From Lentzea sp. NBRC 102530 (GTDB lineage: Bacteria; Actinomycetota; Actinomycetes; Mycobacteriales; Pseudonocardiaceae): a DNA stretch of 64,000 bases. Shown one piece after another: positions 17,556 through 25,516 of the stretch; the first letter of the stretch is position 1; each line of letters opens with the position of its first letter. A program made the translations under genes and the position numbers. The notes beneath the pieces are model-generated. The model was not told the DNA's origin. It ran no database searches and saw only the letters and a program-made list of their open reading frames with translations. The stretch covers positions 37,313-101,312 of the forward strand of contig NZ_BSTF01000025.1 in NCBI RefSeq assembly GCF_030269365.1, written 5' to 3'.

Positions 17556-17593
17556 AAGGCTTCGTCAACAAGCCTTGCCGGGCTGTGGCCCGG
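17556..17593 (+). promoter_or_regulatory. Two further tandem stem-loops in the operon leader
   Basis: AAGGCTT-cgtcaac-AAGCCTT (17556-17576) and CCGGGC-tgtg-GCCCGG (17578-17593) follow one another within 40 bases. With the 11-bp hairpin before them they give three consecutive stems between the micro-ORF and the first TIGR04222 gene. This suggests RNA-level control; it is seen in sequence only. Confidence 0.4.
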
Positions 17594-17647
17594 ACCACAC
17601 CATGAGTGCACCGAAGCACATTCGGGGCAGGTCAGGGGGTGGGGCAG

Positions 17648-18529
17648 ATGGCTTGGGGGTTGTCAGGACCGGAGTTCCTCCGGCTGTACTGGATCGGGCT
17701 GGCGCTGGCGGTGCTGGTCGCGATCGTCGTTCGGGTACGCGTGCGGGCGGGTCGGAGCACCCAGCCCGTGCGCTCCCTCGACATGGACGAGCTCGCGTTC
17801 CTCGCGGGCGGTCCGAGGCGCGTGGTCGAGACGTCCGTGGCGCGTCTGCTCACCGCGGGTGAGCTCAGGACTTCACGGCGTGGCACCGTTCAGGCCACGG
17901 CCGACACGAAGTCCGTCAACGCCGTGGACCGCGCCGTCATCACCGACGCGCAGCGCTACACCAACCGCACGGTCAACCTCATGATCCCCGCGGTCGCCCA
18001 GGACCGCGTGGTCACGTCGATCGGCGAGCGGCTGCGCGAGATGGGTCTGGTCGTCGACCCGGACGTGGCGAAAAGCGCGCTGCGCAAGGGAACCGTCGGT
18101 CTCTGGCTGCTGCTCGCGGTCGGGCTGGCCCGCTGGGTGAACGGCATCGTCATCGGCGCGAGCATCGGCTGGCTGACGCTGCAGGTCGTCCTCACGGGTC
18201 TGCTGATCCTGGTGCTGACGAGGCGCGGCAAGCACGTGCGCACCAGCAGGGGCACCGACGCGCTGGCGTCGGCGCGGGGCACGAGCGTGCGCACGACCGG
18301 CGGCGACGAAGGCCTGTACGCGGGGGCGGCGGGCATGGTGCTGTTCGGCGGTCTCGCCACCTATCCGGATCTGGCGGTGCGCAGTTCGCTGCTCGCCTCG
18401 TCGGGTTCCGGCTCGTACACGTCGACCACCGGCTACAGCGGGTGTTCGAGCAGTTCTTCCTCGTGTTCAAGCGGAAGCAGTTGTGGCGGTGGCGGCGGCT
18501 GCGGTGGTGGCTGCGGCGGCGGCAGCTGA
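17648..18529 (+). CDS. TIGR04222-like Cys-tail membrane protein, copy 1
   Basis: The 293-residue protein starts at ATG 17648 behind GGGGGTGGGG. It has an N-terminal transmembrane helix (WIGLALAVLVAIVV) and a diverged conserved block (MDELAFLAGGPRRVVETSVA). Two more transmembrane helices lie near residues 155-195. A final hydrophobic stretch precedes a Ser/Gly tail with five cysteines (CSSSSSSCSSGSSCGGGGGC and two more). It is the longest and most diverged copy and alone has the N-terminal helix. An 85-base gap separates it from copy 2. I infer that the tail is the substrate of the DUF692 enzyme encoded downstream. Confidence 0.82.
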   Translation: MAWGLSGPEFLRLYWIGLALAVLVAIVVRVRVRAGRSTQPVRSLDMDELAFLAGGPRRVVETSVARLLTAGELRTSRRGTVQATADTKSVNAVDRAVITDAQRYTNRTVNLMIPAVAQDRVVTSIGERLREMGLVVDPDVAKSALRKGTVGLWLLLAVGLARWVNGIVIGASIGWLTLQVVLTGLLILVLTRRGKHVRTSRGTDALASARGTSVRTTGGDEGLYAGAAGMVLFGGLATYPDLAVRSSLLASSGSGSYTSTTGYSGCSSSSSSCSSGSSCGGGGGCGGGCGGGS

Positions 18530-18614
18530 TCGTTCGGTCCTTTTCAGGTAACACCGGGAACCCAGGGGTAGATCTCACGTCGAAGATGCACCGGCACCAG
18601 TGAGGGGAGTGCTG

Positions 18615-19412
18615 ATGTCAACGTCCTCGACACCGCACCGGACGACGTGGTCCGCGGAGGAGATCGGGTTCCTGGCAGGGGGACCGGGAAGGGCGGCGGA
18701 GGCCGTTCTCGCCCGGTTGCTGGACGGCGGTCTCGTGCGCATCTCCCGCGAGGGCCTCGTGACCGCCGTCCACCAGAACACCTACGGCGCCACGAGCGCG
18801 TTGGAGGCGTACGTCCTCGCCGGACTGCACGGCACCGCCCGCCCGATCCAGCAGGTCGTGCAGGTGGCGATGGCGAGCCACGAGATGGCCGCGCTGCACC
18901 AGAGCCTCGTCTCGCGGGGGATGGTGCACCAGCAGTGGGGACGGCCTCGCGGCGGCAAGTCGGCGTTGCGCGTGATCCTGTTCCTGCTGGCGTTCGTGTC
19001 TGTGTTCGTGGCGTTCGCGATCGACCCGCGGCTGTTCCTGGTGACGGCGCTGCTGGTGTTCGCCGCGATCCTGTTGCGCAAGAAGGGGAGGCTCACGCGC
19101 AACGGCAAGTCGGTGTGGCTGTACGCGTTGCGCAACCCGCGCAGCAGTGCGGACTCCGTGGCGTTGTTCGGGTTGCGGCGGGGCAAACAGCGGACGAACA
19201 CCGGTACGTCCACTTCGTACGTAGCGAGCAGCTGCAGTTCGTACGACTGGAACCACCACAGCTGCGGCGGCACTTCGAGTTGTTCGAGCAACAGCTGCAA
19301 CAGTTCGAGCAGTTGCAACAGTTCCAGTAGCAGCTGCTCGAGCAGCAGTAGCAGCTGCAGCAGTTCGAGTTGCAGCAGCAGTAGCAGCAGCTGCAGCAGT
19401 TCCAGCAGTTAG
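18615..19412 (+). CDS. TIGR04222-like Cys-tail membrane protein, copy 2
   Basis: This is a 265-residue protein. The conserved N-terminal cytosolic block reads WSAEEIGFLAGGPGRAAEAV, then LVRISREGLVTAVHQNTYGA. Two transmembrane helices (VILFLLAFVSVFVAFAI and LFLVTALLVFAAILL) follow, and then a basic segment. The last ~60 residues are almost only Ser and Cys, with nine cysteines spaced mostly 5-7 residues apart and Ser as filler. I chose ATG 18615 (GAGGGGAG upstream) over a GTG 15 bases before. The tail is encoded by an AGC/TGC-rich triplet tract that may vary in length between strains. Confidence 0.85.
   Translation: MSTSSTPHRTTWSAEEIGFLAGGPGRAAEAVLARLLDGGLVRISREGLVTAVHQNTYGATSALEAYVLAGLHGTARPIQQVVQVAMASHEMAALHQSLVSRGMVHQQWGRPRGGKSALRVILFLLAFVSVFVAFAIDPRLFLVTALLVFAAILLRKKGRLTRNGKSVWLYALRNPRSSADSVALFGLRRGKQRTNTGTSTSYVASSCSSYDWNHHSCGGTSSCSSNSCNSSSSCNSSSSSCSSSSSSCSSSSCSSSSSSCSSSSS
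19262..19409 (+). repeat. Triplet-repeat tract encoding the Ser/Cys tail of copy 2
   Basis: About 150 bases consist almost only of AGC, AGT, TGC, TGT, TCG and AAC/TCC triplets, with short recurring units such as AGCAGCTGCAGCAGTTC. The composition differs sharply from the flanking genes. The tract stays in frame and ends at the stop codon. Such tracts can expand or contract by slippage without breaking the frame. Confidence 0.7.
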
Positions 19413-19422
19413 GGGGAAACTG

Positions 19423-20223
19423 ATGGGAACACCCACCACGCAGGGGACGTGGTTGTCGGCCGAGGAGGCCGGCTACCTGAAGGCGGGACCGCGGCGGGCG
19501 GCGGAAACCGTGCTGGCCCGGCTGATCGACAACGACCTGGTGCGGGTGTCGCGCGAGGGCCTCGTCTCCTCGGTTCACCAGAACGGCCACGGCGCCACCA
19601 CGTCCGTCGAGGCGCGGATGCTGAGCTCTGCGCGGACGCCGGTCCCGTTCGAGCAGATCCTGCCGTCGACGGCGACCAGCACCGAGATGGTCCAGCTGCA
19701 CCAGCACCTGCTGGGCCGCGGGCTGATGCGGCGGGGGCGGCACCGGCACGAGGGCTGGTGGTTCTCGCTGGCGATCGCGATCCTGCTGTTCGTGCTCGGG
19801 TTCTCCGCGCCGGGGTGCTTCTACGGCGTGCCGATCGCGCTGGGGTTCTTCTTCTGGCAGTACGGCCGCAGTCCCGTCACCACCGCAGGCAAGGCGGCGC
19901 TGCAGCAGGTGACCGCGCACGACCGGGTGCACGCGGTGGCGTTGCACGGGTTCGACGGCCGGATCGCCACCCAGAGCGTCCGGGCGCTGTTCGGCCTGCC
20001 GGAGCAGCTCGTGGTGACGCGGGAGCCGGTCAGGAGGCGCAGGTCCCGGGGCTCCTCTTCGGACGGTGCCGGGTACGCCGCCTACAGTGCGTGCGGCAGC
20101 GCCTCCGGGTGCGGCGGCTCCAGCTGTTCGGGCGGTTCCAGCTGTTCTGGCGGTTCCAGCTGCGGTGGCGGATCGAGCTGCGGTGGCGGCGGCGGTGGTT
20201 GTGGTGGCGGAGGAGGAAGCTGA
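19423..20223 (+). CDS. TIGR04222-like Cys-tail membrane protein, copy 3
   Basis: The 266-residue paralogue has the same plan: WLSAEEAGYLKAGPRRAAET, VSREGLVSSVHQNGHGATTS, and two transmembrane helices (FSLAIAILLFVLGFSA and CFYGVPIALGFFFW). A conserved soluble block follows (TTAGKAALQQVTAHDRVHAVAL), then a basic stretch. The Gly/Ser tail has seven cysteines in units of GGSSC or SGGSSC and ends in poly-Gly. It starts 10 bases after copy 2 (GGGGGAAACTG ribosome region). Its TGA overlaps the ATG of copy 4 (TGATG). Confidence 0.85.
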   Translation: MGTPTTQGTWLSAEEAGYLKAGPRRAAETVLARLIDNDLVRVSREGLVSSVHQNGHGATTSVEARMLSSARTPVPFEQILPSTATSTEMVQLHQHLLGRGLMRRGRHRHEGWWFSLAIAILLFVLGFSAPGCFYGVPIALGFFFWQYGRSPVTTAGKAALQQVTAHDRVHAVALHGFDGRIATQSVRALFGLPEQLVVTREPVRRRRSRGSSSDGAGYAAYSACGSASGCGGSSCSGGSSCSGGSSCGGGSSCGGGGGGCGGGGGS

Positions 20224-21020
20224 TGGCGGTTCCCACGGCGGCACGACGCACGGACGTGTCCGCGGAGGAGATCGGATTCCTCACGGCGGGGCCGGGCCGG
20301 GCGGCGGAGACCGCGCTGGCCAGGCTGATCGACGGCGGAGTCGTGCGGGTGTCGCGCGACGGCCTGGTGTCCGCGGTGCACCAGAACGGCCACGGCGCCA
20401 CGACCGACGTCGAGACGCACATCCACAACCAGGTGCGCAGCAAGTCGGTGCGAATCGGTCAGGTGGTGCAGCGCGCCGCGAACAGCGTGAAGATGGACGC
20501 GCTGCAACGGGATCTGCGCTCGCGCCGGTTGACGCGCTCTCCCCGGCCACGGCTCGGGGCGTGGTGGGTCTTCCTGGTGATCGGCCTCTTCCTGGCCCTC
20601 GCCGCGATCACGGAGCCGTGGCTGCTCATCGGCACGGCCGGGTTCCTCGGGACCGCCTGGTACTCGTTCGGCGCGAAGCCCCTGACGAGAGCGGGCAGGG
20701 CGGCGCTCGCCGGGGTGACCGCGAGCGACCGGGTCCTCGCGGTGGCGCTGGAAGGCTTCCGCGGCCGGGTCGGCAACCAGGCGGTCGGTGATCTCTTCGG
20801 GCTGTCCCAGGCCGTGGTGAAGATGATCCCGCGCAAGAAGAAGGCGCGGAGGATGGCCCGTGGCGGCGGGGCGTCGGGCTCGGCGGCGGCGTGCGGCAGT
20901 TGCGGCAGCGGGTGTGGCAGCAGCAGCTGTTCGTCGAGCAGCAGCAGCTGCGGCAGTTCGAGTGGCAGCAGTTGCTCTTCCGGTGGCAGCAGCTGCGGTG
21001 GTGGCGGAGGGGGCGACTGA
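20223..21020 (+). CDS. TIGR04222-like Cys-tail membrane protein, copy 4
   Basis: The 265-residue paralogue begins inside the stop of copy 3 (TGATG). Its landmarks are VSAEEIGFLTAGPGRAAETA, VSRDGLVSAVHQNGHGATTD, two transmembrane helices (WWVFLVIGLFLALAAIT and LLIGTAGFLGTAWYS), and TRAGRAALAGVTASDRVLAV. After a very basic patch (KMIPRKKKARRMARG) comes a Ser/Gly tail with seven cysteines. Its own stop overlaps the DUF692 start (TGATG), which forces co-translation of substrate-like protein and enzyme. Confidence 0.85.
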   Translation: MAVPTAARRTDVSAEEIGFLTAGPGRAAETALARLIDGGVVRVSRDGLVSAVHQNGHGATTDVETHIHNQVRSKSVRIGQVVQRAANSVKMDALQRDLRSRRLTRSPRPRLGAWWVFLVIGLFLALAAITEPWLLIGTAGFLGTAWYSFGAKPLTRAGRAALAGVTASDRVLAVALEGFRGRVGNQAVGDLFGLSQAVVKMIPRKKKARRMARGGGASGSAAACGSCGSGCGSSSCSSSSSSCGSSSGSSCSSGGSSCGGGGGGD

Positions 21021-21838
21021 TGGCGGGCATCAAGGACCTGGGCGTCGGCATCGGCTGGCGGTCGGAGATCGACCTGACGGTGGAACGGCTGCCCGGCGTG
21101 GACTTCGTCGAGGTCGTCGCCGAGAACCTCCACGTCGGGCACCTGCCGGAGTCGGTGACGCTGCTGCTGGAACGCGGCGTCCCGGTGCTCCCCCACGCCG
21201 TGTCGCTGTCGCTGGGCGGCGCCGACCCCGTGGACCTGCACCGGGTCGAGCACCTGGGCGCGGTCGCGGAGGCCGTCGGCGCGCCGATGGTCAGCGACCA
21301 CGTCTGCTTCGTGCGGGCGGGCGGCCTCGACTCCGGCCACCTGATGCCGGTGCCGCGCACCAGGGACTCGCTGGACGTGCTCGTCGCGAACGTCAAGCTC
21401 GCGCAGGCGAACCTGCCGGTGCCGCTCGCGCTGGAGAACGTCGCCGCGCTGCTGGAGTGGCCGGACGGCGAGCTGTCCGAGGGCCAGTTCCTCGCCGAAC
21501 TCGTCGAGCGCACGGACTGCTGGCTGCTCGTGGACGTCGCGAACCTCTACGCGAACGCCCGCAACATCGGCACCGACCCGGAACGCTTCCTGGACGAGAT
21601 CCCGCTCGAACGCCTCGCCTACGTGCACGTGGCCGGCGGCGAGCAGCACGGCGACATCTACCACGACACGCACGCGCACGCGGTTCTTCCGGAAGTTCTC
21701 GAAGTGCTCGACGAACTGTGCTCGCGCGTCGCACCGCCGGGTGTTCTCCTGGAACGCGACGACAACTACCCGTCCGACACCGAAATCGCGAGCGAACTGG
21801 CCGCGATCCGCGCGGTGGTGGACAAACATCGTGCCTGA
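21020..21838 (+). CDS. DUF692 / MNIO-family iron oxidase
   Basis: The 272-residue TIM-barrel protein matches the DUF692 multinuclear non-haem iron oxidase family. Visible elements are GVGIGWRSEIDL at the start, VLPHAVSLSLGG, MVSDHVCFV, VPLALENVAAL, LLVDVANLYANARN, YVHVAGGEQHGD and DTHAHAVLPEVL. These supply the His/Asp/Glu metal ligands expected for a two- or three-iron centre. Characterised relatives modify cysteines in ribosomal peptides, for example forming oxazolone-thioamides or excising carbon. The start overlaps the stop of copy 4, and the stop overlaps the next gene's start. I infer that it acts on the Cys tails of the four upstream proteins. Confidence 0.88.
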   Translation: MAGIKDLGVGIGWRSEIDLTVERLPGVDFVEVVAENLHVGHLPESVTLLLERGVPVLPHAVSLSLGGADPVDLHRVEHLGAVAEAVGAPMVSDHVCFVRAGGLDSGHLMPVPRTRDSLDVLVANVKLAQANLPVPLALENVAALLEWPDGELSEGQFLAELVERTDCWLLVDVANLYANARNIGTDPERFLDEIPLERLAYVHVAGGEQHGDIYHDTHAHAVLPEVLEVLDELCSRVAPPGVLLERDDNYPSDTEIASELAAIRAVVDKHRA

Positions 21839-22202
21839 AAACGGGAACGAGAATAGCCTTTCGTCAGCACGCGAAAGGCTTGCGAATCAACAGGCCGAGC
21901 TGCTAAATGCATTGCTCGCGAACGGCCCCGCACCCGCGGGATTCGACGAACAACGCCTGAACGTCGAACGCCGCGCACTGCTGTCGAAACGCCGCGGCAT
22001 CGTCCGCATGCTCGGCCCGGCCGTCGCCGACGAGCTGGGCGACCGGTTCCGGCGGCTCTTCGACGCCTATGCCGTCGAACACCCACGTCGTGCGGGCTCA
22101 CGCGCGCGCGAGGATGCCGCATCTTTTGCGGATTGGTGCCGCGAACGCGGCGAACTGTCAGTCAATCGCAAGGCACGCTGGAAGTTCTGGCAGTCGAACT
22201 GA
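21831..22202 (+). CDS. Small putative MNIO partner protein
   Basis: The 123-residue protein starts at GTG 21831, overlapping the end of the DUF692 gene by 8 bases. An N-terminal helix (SSARERLANQQAELLNALLA) precedes a helical block (RRALLSKRRGIVRMLGPAVA, ELGDRFRRLFDAYAVEHP, SRAREDAASFADWCRERG). The pattern, a short basic helix then a domain ending FADW, recalls the helical N-terminal part of the DUF2063-type partner proteins found with MNIO enzymes, but identity is low. It could present the Cys tails to the enzyme. It has no membrane segment. Confidence 0.65.
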   Translation: MPENGNENSLSSARERLANQQAELLNALLANGPAPAGFDEQRLNVERRALLSKRRGIVRMLGPAVADELGDRFRRLFDAYAVEHPRRAGSRAREDAASFADWCRERGELSVNRKARWKFWQSN

Positions 22203-22214
22203 CGGGCGAACAAC

Positions 22215-22235
22215 ACGGGGGCCAGAATCCCCCGT
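22215..22235 (+). terminator. Hairpin ending the Cys-tail/MNIO operon
   Basis: ACGGGGG-ccagaat-CCCCCGT lies 12 bases after the stop of the partner gene. It is a GC stem without a T-run, as is usual in high-GC actinomycetes. The rest of the ~150 bases before the subtilase holds its promoter region, in which I see no clear consensus. Confidence 0.55.
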
Positions 22236-22382
22236 TCGGGCCTGTGTGCCCACAACGACCGTCGTTACGTTCGAAAGGGTCGGGGGACCTTTGTGGACGC
22301 ATTGCTGTCGCTTTGCCGCGAATGGCCTTCCCGGCCTGCGCGAACCACAGCGCGCAGTTATTCGAAGCATGAGGGGATTCGA

Positions 22383-25300
22383 ATGCGCGGAAAATTCACA
22401 GCGCTCGGCGCCGTAGTGGCGCTGGCCCTGACGGCGTTGCCGGCCGGGGTGGCCGGCGCCGCACCACCGGTGCTCGATCACGCCCCACGTCCGGGGCAGG
22501 CCCTCGACGAGGTCACCCTCGTCACCGGCGACAGGGTCGTCCTGGGCGGGGACGACCAGGTGCTCGCGATCCGGCCAGGTGCGGGTCGCGAGAAGATGGC
22601 CTTCAAGACCGCGCGTACCGCGGACGGCCACGTGGTGGTGGTGCCTCAGGACGCCTTCGGGCCGCTGGCGGCGGGCCGCCTCGACCGCAGGCTCTTCGAC
22701 GTCACCACGTTGCTGGACTTCGGTTACCGCGACCGCATGCCGCTGATCGTCGACGGCCGGGCCAGGGTGGGAGCGCGCTCGGCGAACGACTGGGCGGCGC
22801 TCAAGGCCGAGACCGACAGCGGTGACAAGGTCTGGCTCGACGGCATCCGCAAGCCGAGCCTCGACCGGTCGGTCGCCCAGATCGGCGCGCCGGCCGCCCA
22901 TCAGAAGGGCATCACCGGCAAGGGGGTCAAGGTCGCGATCGTCGACACCGGTGTCGACGAGAAGCACCCCGACCTCGCCGGTCAGCAGATCGCGGAGAAG
23001 AACTTCACGACCGACCCCGACAACACCGACAACGTCGGACACGGCACGCACGTCGGGGCCACGGTCGCGAGCAGGGACGCGAAGTACGGCGGCGTCGCGC
23101 CGGGCGCGCAGATCCTCGACGCGAAGGTGTGCGTCGAGTTCGGCTGCCAGGAGTCCTGGATCCTCGACGGCATGCGCTGGGCGGCGGAGCAGGGCGCCCA
23201 GGTCGTCAACATGAGCCTCGGCGGCGGTGACACGCCGGACGTCGACCCGCTCGAGCAGGCCGTCAACGACCTGACGGCCCAGTACGGCACGTTGTTCGTC
23301 ATCGCGGCGGGCAACTCGGGTTCGCCGGGTTCGGTGAGCTCGCCCAGCACGGCCGAGGCCGCGCTGTCGGTCGGCGCCGTCGACCGCGACGACAAGATCG
23401 CCAACTTCTCCAGCAAAGGCCCTCGCACCGGAGACAGCGGCCTCAAGCCCGAGGTGACCGCACCCGGCGTCGACATCGTCGCCGCCAAGGCGGGCACCAG
23501 CGGCGAGCACGTCGCGTTCAGCGGCACGTCGATGGCGACCCCGCACGTCGCGGGCGCCGCGGCCCTGCTGCGCCAGCAGCACCCGGAGTGGACGCCCGCG
23601 CAGGTCAAGTCGGTGCTCGCGACCACGGCCAAGCCCACCGAGGGCGTCAGCGCGTTCGACCAGGGCGCCGGACGCGTCGACGTGGCCAAGGCGATCGGCC
23701 AGGTGCTGACCGCCGACACCACGGTCAACCTCGGCCTGCACGAGTGGCCGCACGCCGACGACGTGCCGGTGACCAAGCCGATCACCTACGCGAACCCGAC
23801 GGACGCGCCGCTCACGCTCGACCTGGCGCTGAAGACGACCGCACCCGCGGGCATGTTCGCGCTCGCCGCCACCAAGGTCACGGTGCCCGCCGGGGGAACC
23901 GCGTCCGTGAACATCACCGGCGACACCCGCGTCGGCACGAAGGACGCGGCGTACTCGGCCGAGGTCGTGGCGACGTCCGGCCCGCACACCGTCCGCACGC
24001 TCGCCGGCGTCGACCGCGAGGTGGAGAGCTACGACCTCAAGATCGACCTGACGACCCGCGACGGCAAGGACCCGGCCAGCTCGTTCACCTTCGTCGTGGG
24101 CCTGGACAACACGGTGTTCACGCCGGTGGCTGGCGCGGGCGACCTGAAGGTGCGGCTGCCCAAGGGCACCTACATCCTCGACACCTCGCTCTCCAGCGGT
24201 CCGGAGGAGTCGGACCTGCTCGTCCAGCCGACGGTGGAGCTGACCGGGCACACGACGGTCCAGCAGGACGCCCGGCTCGCGAAGCCGGTGTCGGTGACGG
24301 CCCCGGAACCGACCGGTGACTTCACCCTCGGCGTCGTCAGCTACCGGCGCACGCTCGGCGAGACCGGCGGCCTGCAGGCGACGTTCTTCATGTTCGGTGG
24401 CTTCGGGGGTCTGCGGGTCGCCCAGGGCGGCGGGCAGCTCCCGCCGGAGGAGTTCTCGTCGATCGCGTCGTTGCAGGCCAACACCACGGCCGACCCGCAC
24501 ACGTTCTACCGGCTCTCCTACGGGATCCCGGGCGGCCTGCCGGGCGGGCTGACCAAGGCGCCGGCCAAGAAGGACCTGGCCGAGGTCAGGACCACGATCG
24601 GCGGGACCAGGCCGGACAGCCAGGTGTCCAAGGGCGAGATGCCGTTGACGCCGCAGGGGATCAGCGGTGGCGCCGCGCTCTACCCGGTGGCGCACGGCGC
24701 GACCGCGGTCGAGTATCTGTCGACCCAGGACCTGCGCTGGGAGTCCATGGTGATGTCGCGGCACGCCAACGGTTCCCAGGAGCGCCACTCCTCCCCGTTG
24801 CGCGACTACCGGGCGGGCAGGTCCTACCAGGAGCGCGAGGTCCGACCGGTGTTCTCGCCGGGTCTGCCCGAGTCGCAGTACGGCTACCTCCAGCAGTACG
24901 GCTCGACGTTCTACGTCGGCGCGCCGCTGTTCAGCGACGGCAACCACGGCGCAGGTGACTCCACTGTGGACAGCGCGCGGGTCGCGTTGTACCGCAACGG
25001 GGTGCTGCTCGGCGAGACCGACGGCAGCGGCACGTTCACCGGCGTTCCGCTGGCGCGGGGCGACTTCCGCGCCGAGGTGAGCGTCGACCGGGGCAAGCAG
25101 TTCGAGTTCAGCACGCAGGTGTCCGCGGCGTGGAACTTCAAGTCCCAGGGCGTCGAGGGCAAGAGCACGGTCCCGTCGCTGCCCGTGGTCCGGTTCGAGC
25201 CGAAGCTCGACGGCGACGGCGCGGTGCCGGCGGGGTCGTTGCAGCGCGTCGGGCTGCTCACGCAGTCGCAGGGTGACGCGGGCAACGTGCGCGTCACCGG

Positions 25301-25481
25301 CGTCGAGTACTCGCACGACGACGGCAAGACGTGGCGCCGTGCGGGCGTGGTGGGCGACAGCGCGTTGATCTACCACCCCGGCAACGCCCAGTGGACCTCG
25401 TTGAAGGCCACGGCGAAGGACAGCAAGGGCAGCACCGTCGAACTGACGGTCATCCGCGCCTACAAGGTCGCGACCAAGTAA
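22383..25481 (+). CDS. Secreted S8 family serine peptidase (subtilase), first copy
   Basis: This is a 1032-residue precursor. The signal peptide is about residues 1-27 (FTALGAVVALALTALPAGVA then GAA). A propeptide region runs to ~170. The catalytic triad is Asp188 (KVAIVDTGVDEKHPDL), His220 (GHGTHVGATVAS) and Ser383 (SGTSMATPHVAGAAAL), with the oxyanion Asn in FVIAAGNSGSPG. A ~600-residue C-terminal extension is beta-rich and has no anchor, so the enzyme is probably released. I chose ATG 22383 because the signal peptide begins there. A second, similar gene lies 13 kb away (35527-38697). Confidence 0.92.
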   Translation: MRGKFTALGAVVALALTALPAGVAGAAPPVLDHAPRPGQALDEVTLVTGDRVVLGGDDQVLAIRPGAGREKMAFKTARTADGHVVVVPQDAFGPLAAGRLDRRLFDVTTLLDFGYRDRMPLIVDGRARVGARSANDWAALKAETDSGDKVWLDGIRKPSLDRSVAQIGAPAAHQKGITGKGVKVAIVDTGVDEKHPDLAGQQIAEKNFTTDPDNTDNVGHGTHVGATVASRDAKYGGVAPGAQILDAKVCVEFGCQESWILDGMRWAAEQGAQVVNMSLGGGDTPDVDPLEQAVNDLTAQYGTLFVIAAGNSGSPGSVSSPSTAEAALSVGAVDRDDKIANFSSKGPRTGDSGLKPEVTAPGVDIVAAKAGTSGEHVAFSGTSMATPHVAGAAALLRQQHPEWTPAQVKSVLATTAKPTEGVSAFDQGAGRVDVAKAIGQVLTADTTVNLGLHEWPHADDVPVTKPITYANPTDAPLTLDLALKTTAPAGMFALAATKVTVPAGGTASVNITGDTRVGTKDAAYSAEVVATSGPHTVRTLAGVDREVESYDLKIDLTTRDGKDPASSFTFVVGLDNTVFTPVAGAGDLKVRLPKGTYILDTSLSSGPEESDLLVQPTVELTGHTTVQQDARLAKPVSVTAPEPTGDFTLGVVSYRRTLGETGGLQATFFMFGGFGGLRVAQGGGQLPPEEFSSIASLQANTTADPHTFYRLSYGIPGGLPGGLTKAPAKKDLAEVRTTIGGTRPDSQVSKGEMPLTPQGISGGAALYPVAHGATAVEYLSTQDLRWESMVMSRHANGSQERHSSPLRDYRAGRSYQEREVRPVFSPGLPESQYGYLQQYGSTFYVGAPLFSDGNHGAGDSTVDSARVALYRNGVLLGETDGSGTFTGVPLARGDFRAEVSVDRGKQFEFSTQVSAAWNFKSQGVEGKSTVPSLPVVRFEPKLDGDGAVPAGSLQRVGLLTQSQGDAGNVRVTGVEYSHDDGKTWRRAGVVGDSALIYHPGNAQWTSLKATAKDSKGSTVELTVIRAYKVATK

Positions 25482-25489
25482 GTGCGGTG

Positions 25490-25513
25490 GAGGGGCCCGG
25501 GACCGGGCCCCTC
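25490..25513. terminator. Bidirectional terminator between subtilase and hemQ
   Basis: GAGGGGCCCGG-ga-CCGGGCCCCTC is an essentially continuous 11-bp inverted repeat. It lies in the 35 bases between the stop of the subtilase and the stop of the convergent hemQ. Confidence 0.75.
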
Positions 25514-25516
25514 TGC

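Noticed and set aside
19262..19409. Possible CRISPR-like or tandem satellite array
   Set aside because: Units are in-frame codon repeats ending at a stop codon, with no spacers of constant length.
19449..20222. Gln/Leu/Arg-rich alternative frame through the Cys-tail genes
   Set aside because: It is the shifted reading of the AGC/TGC triplet tracts and of copy 3; the true copy 4 uses only the last part of this frame.
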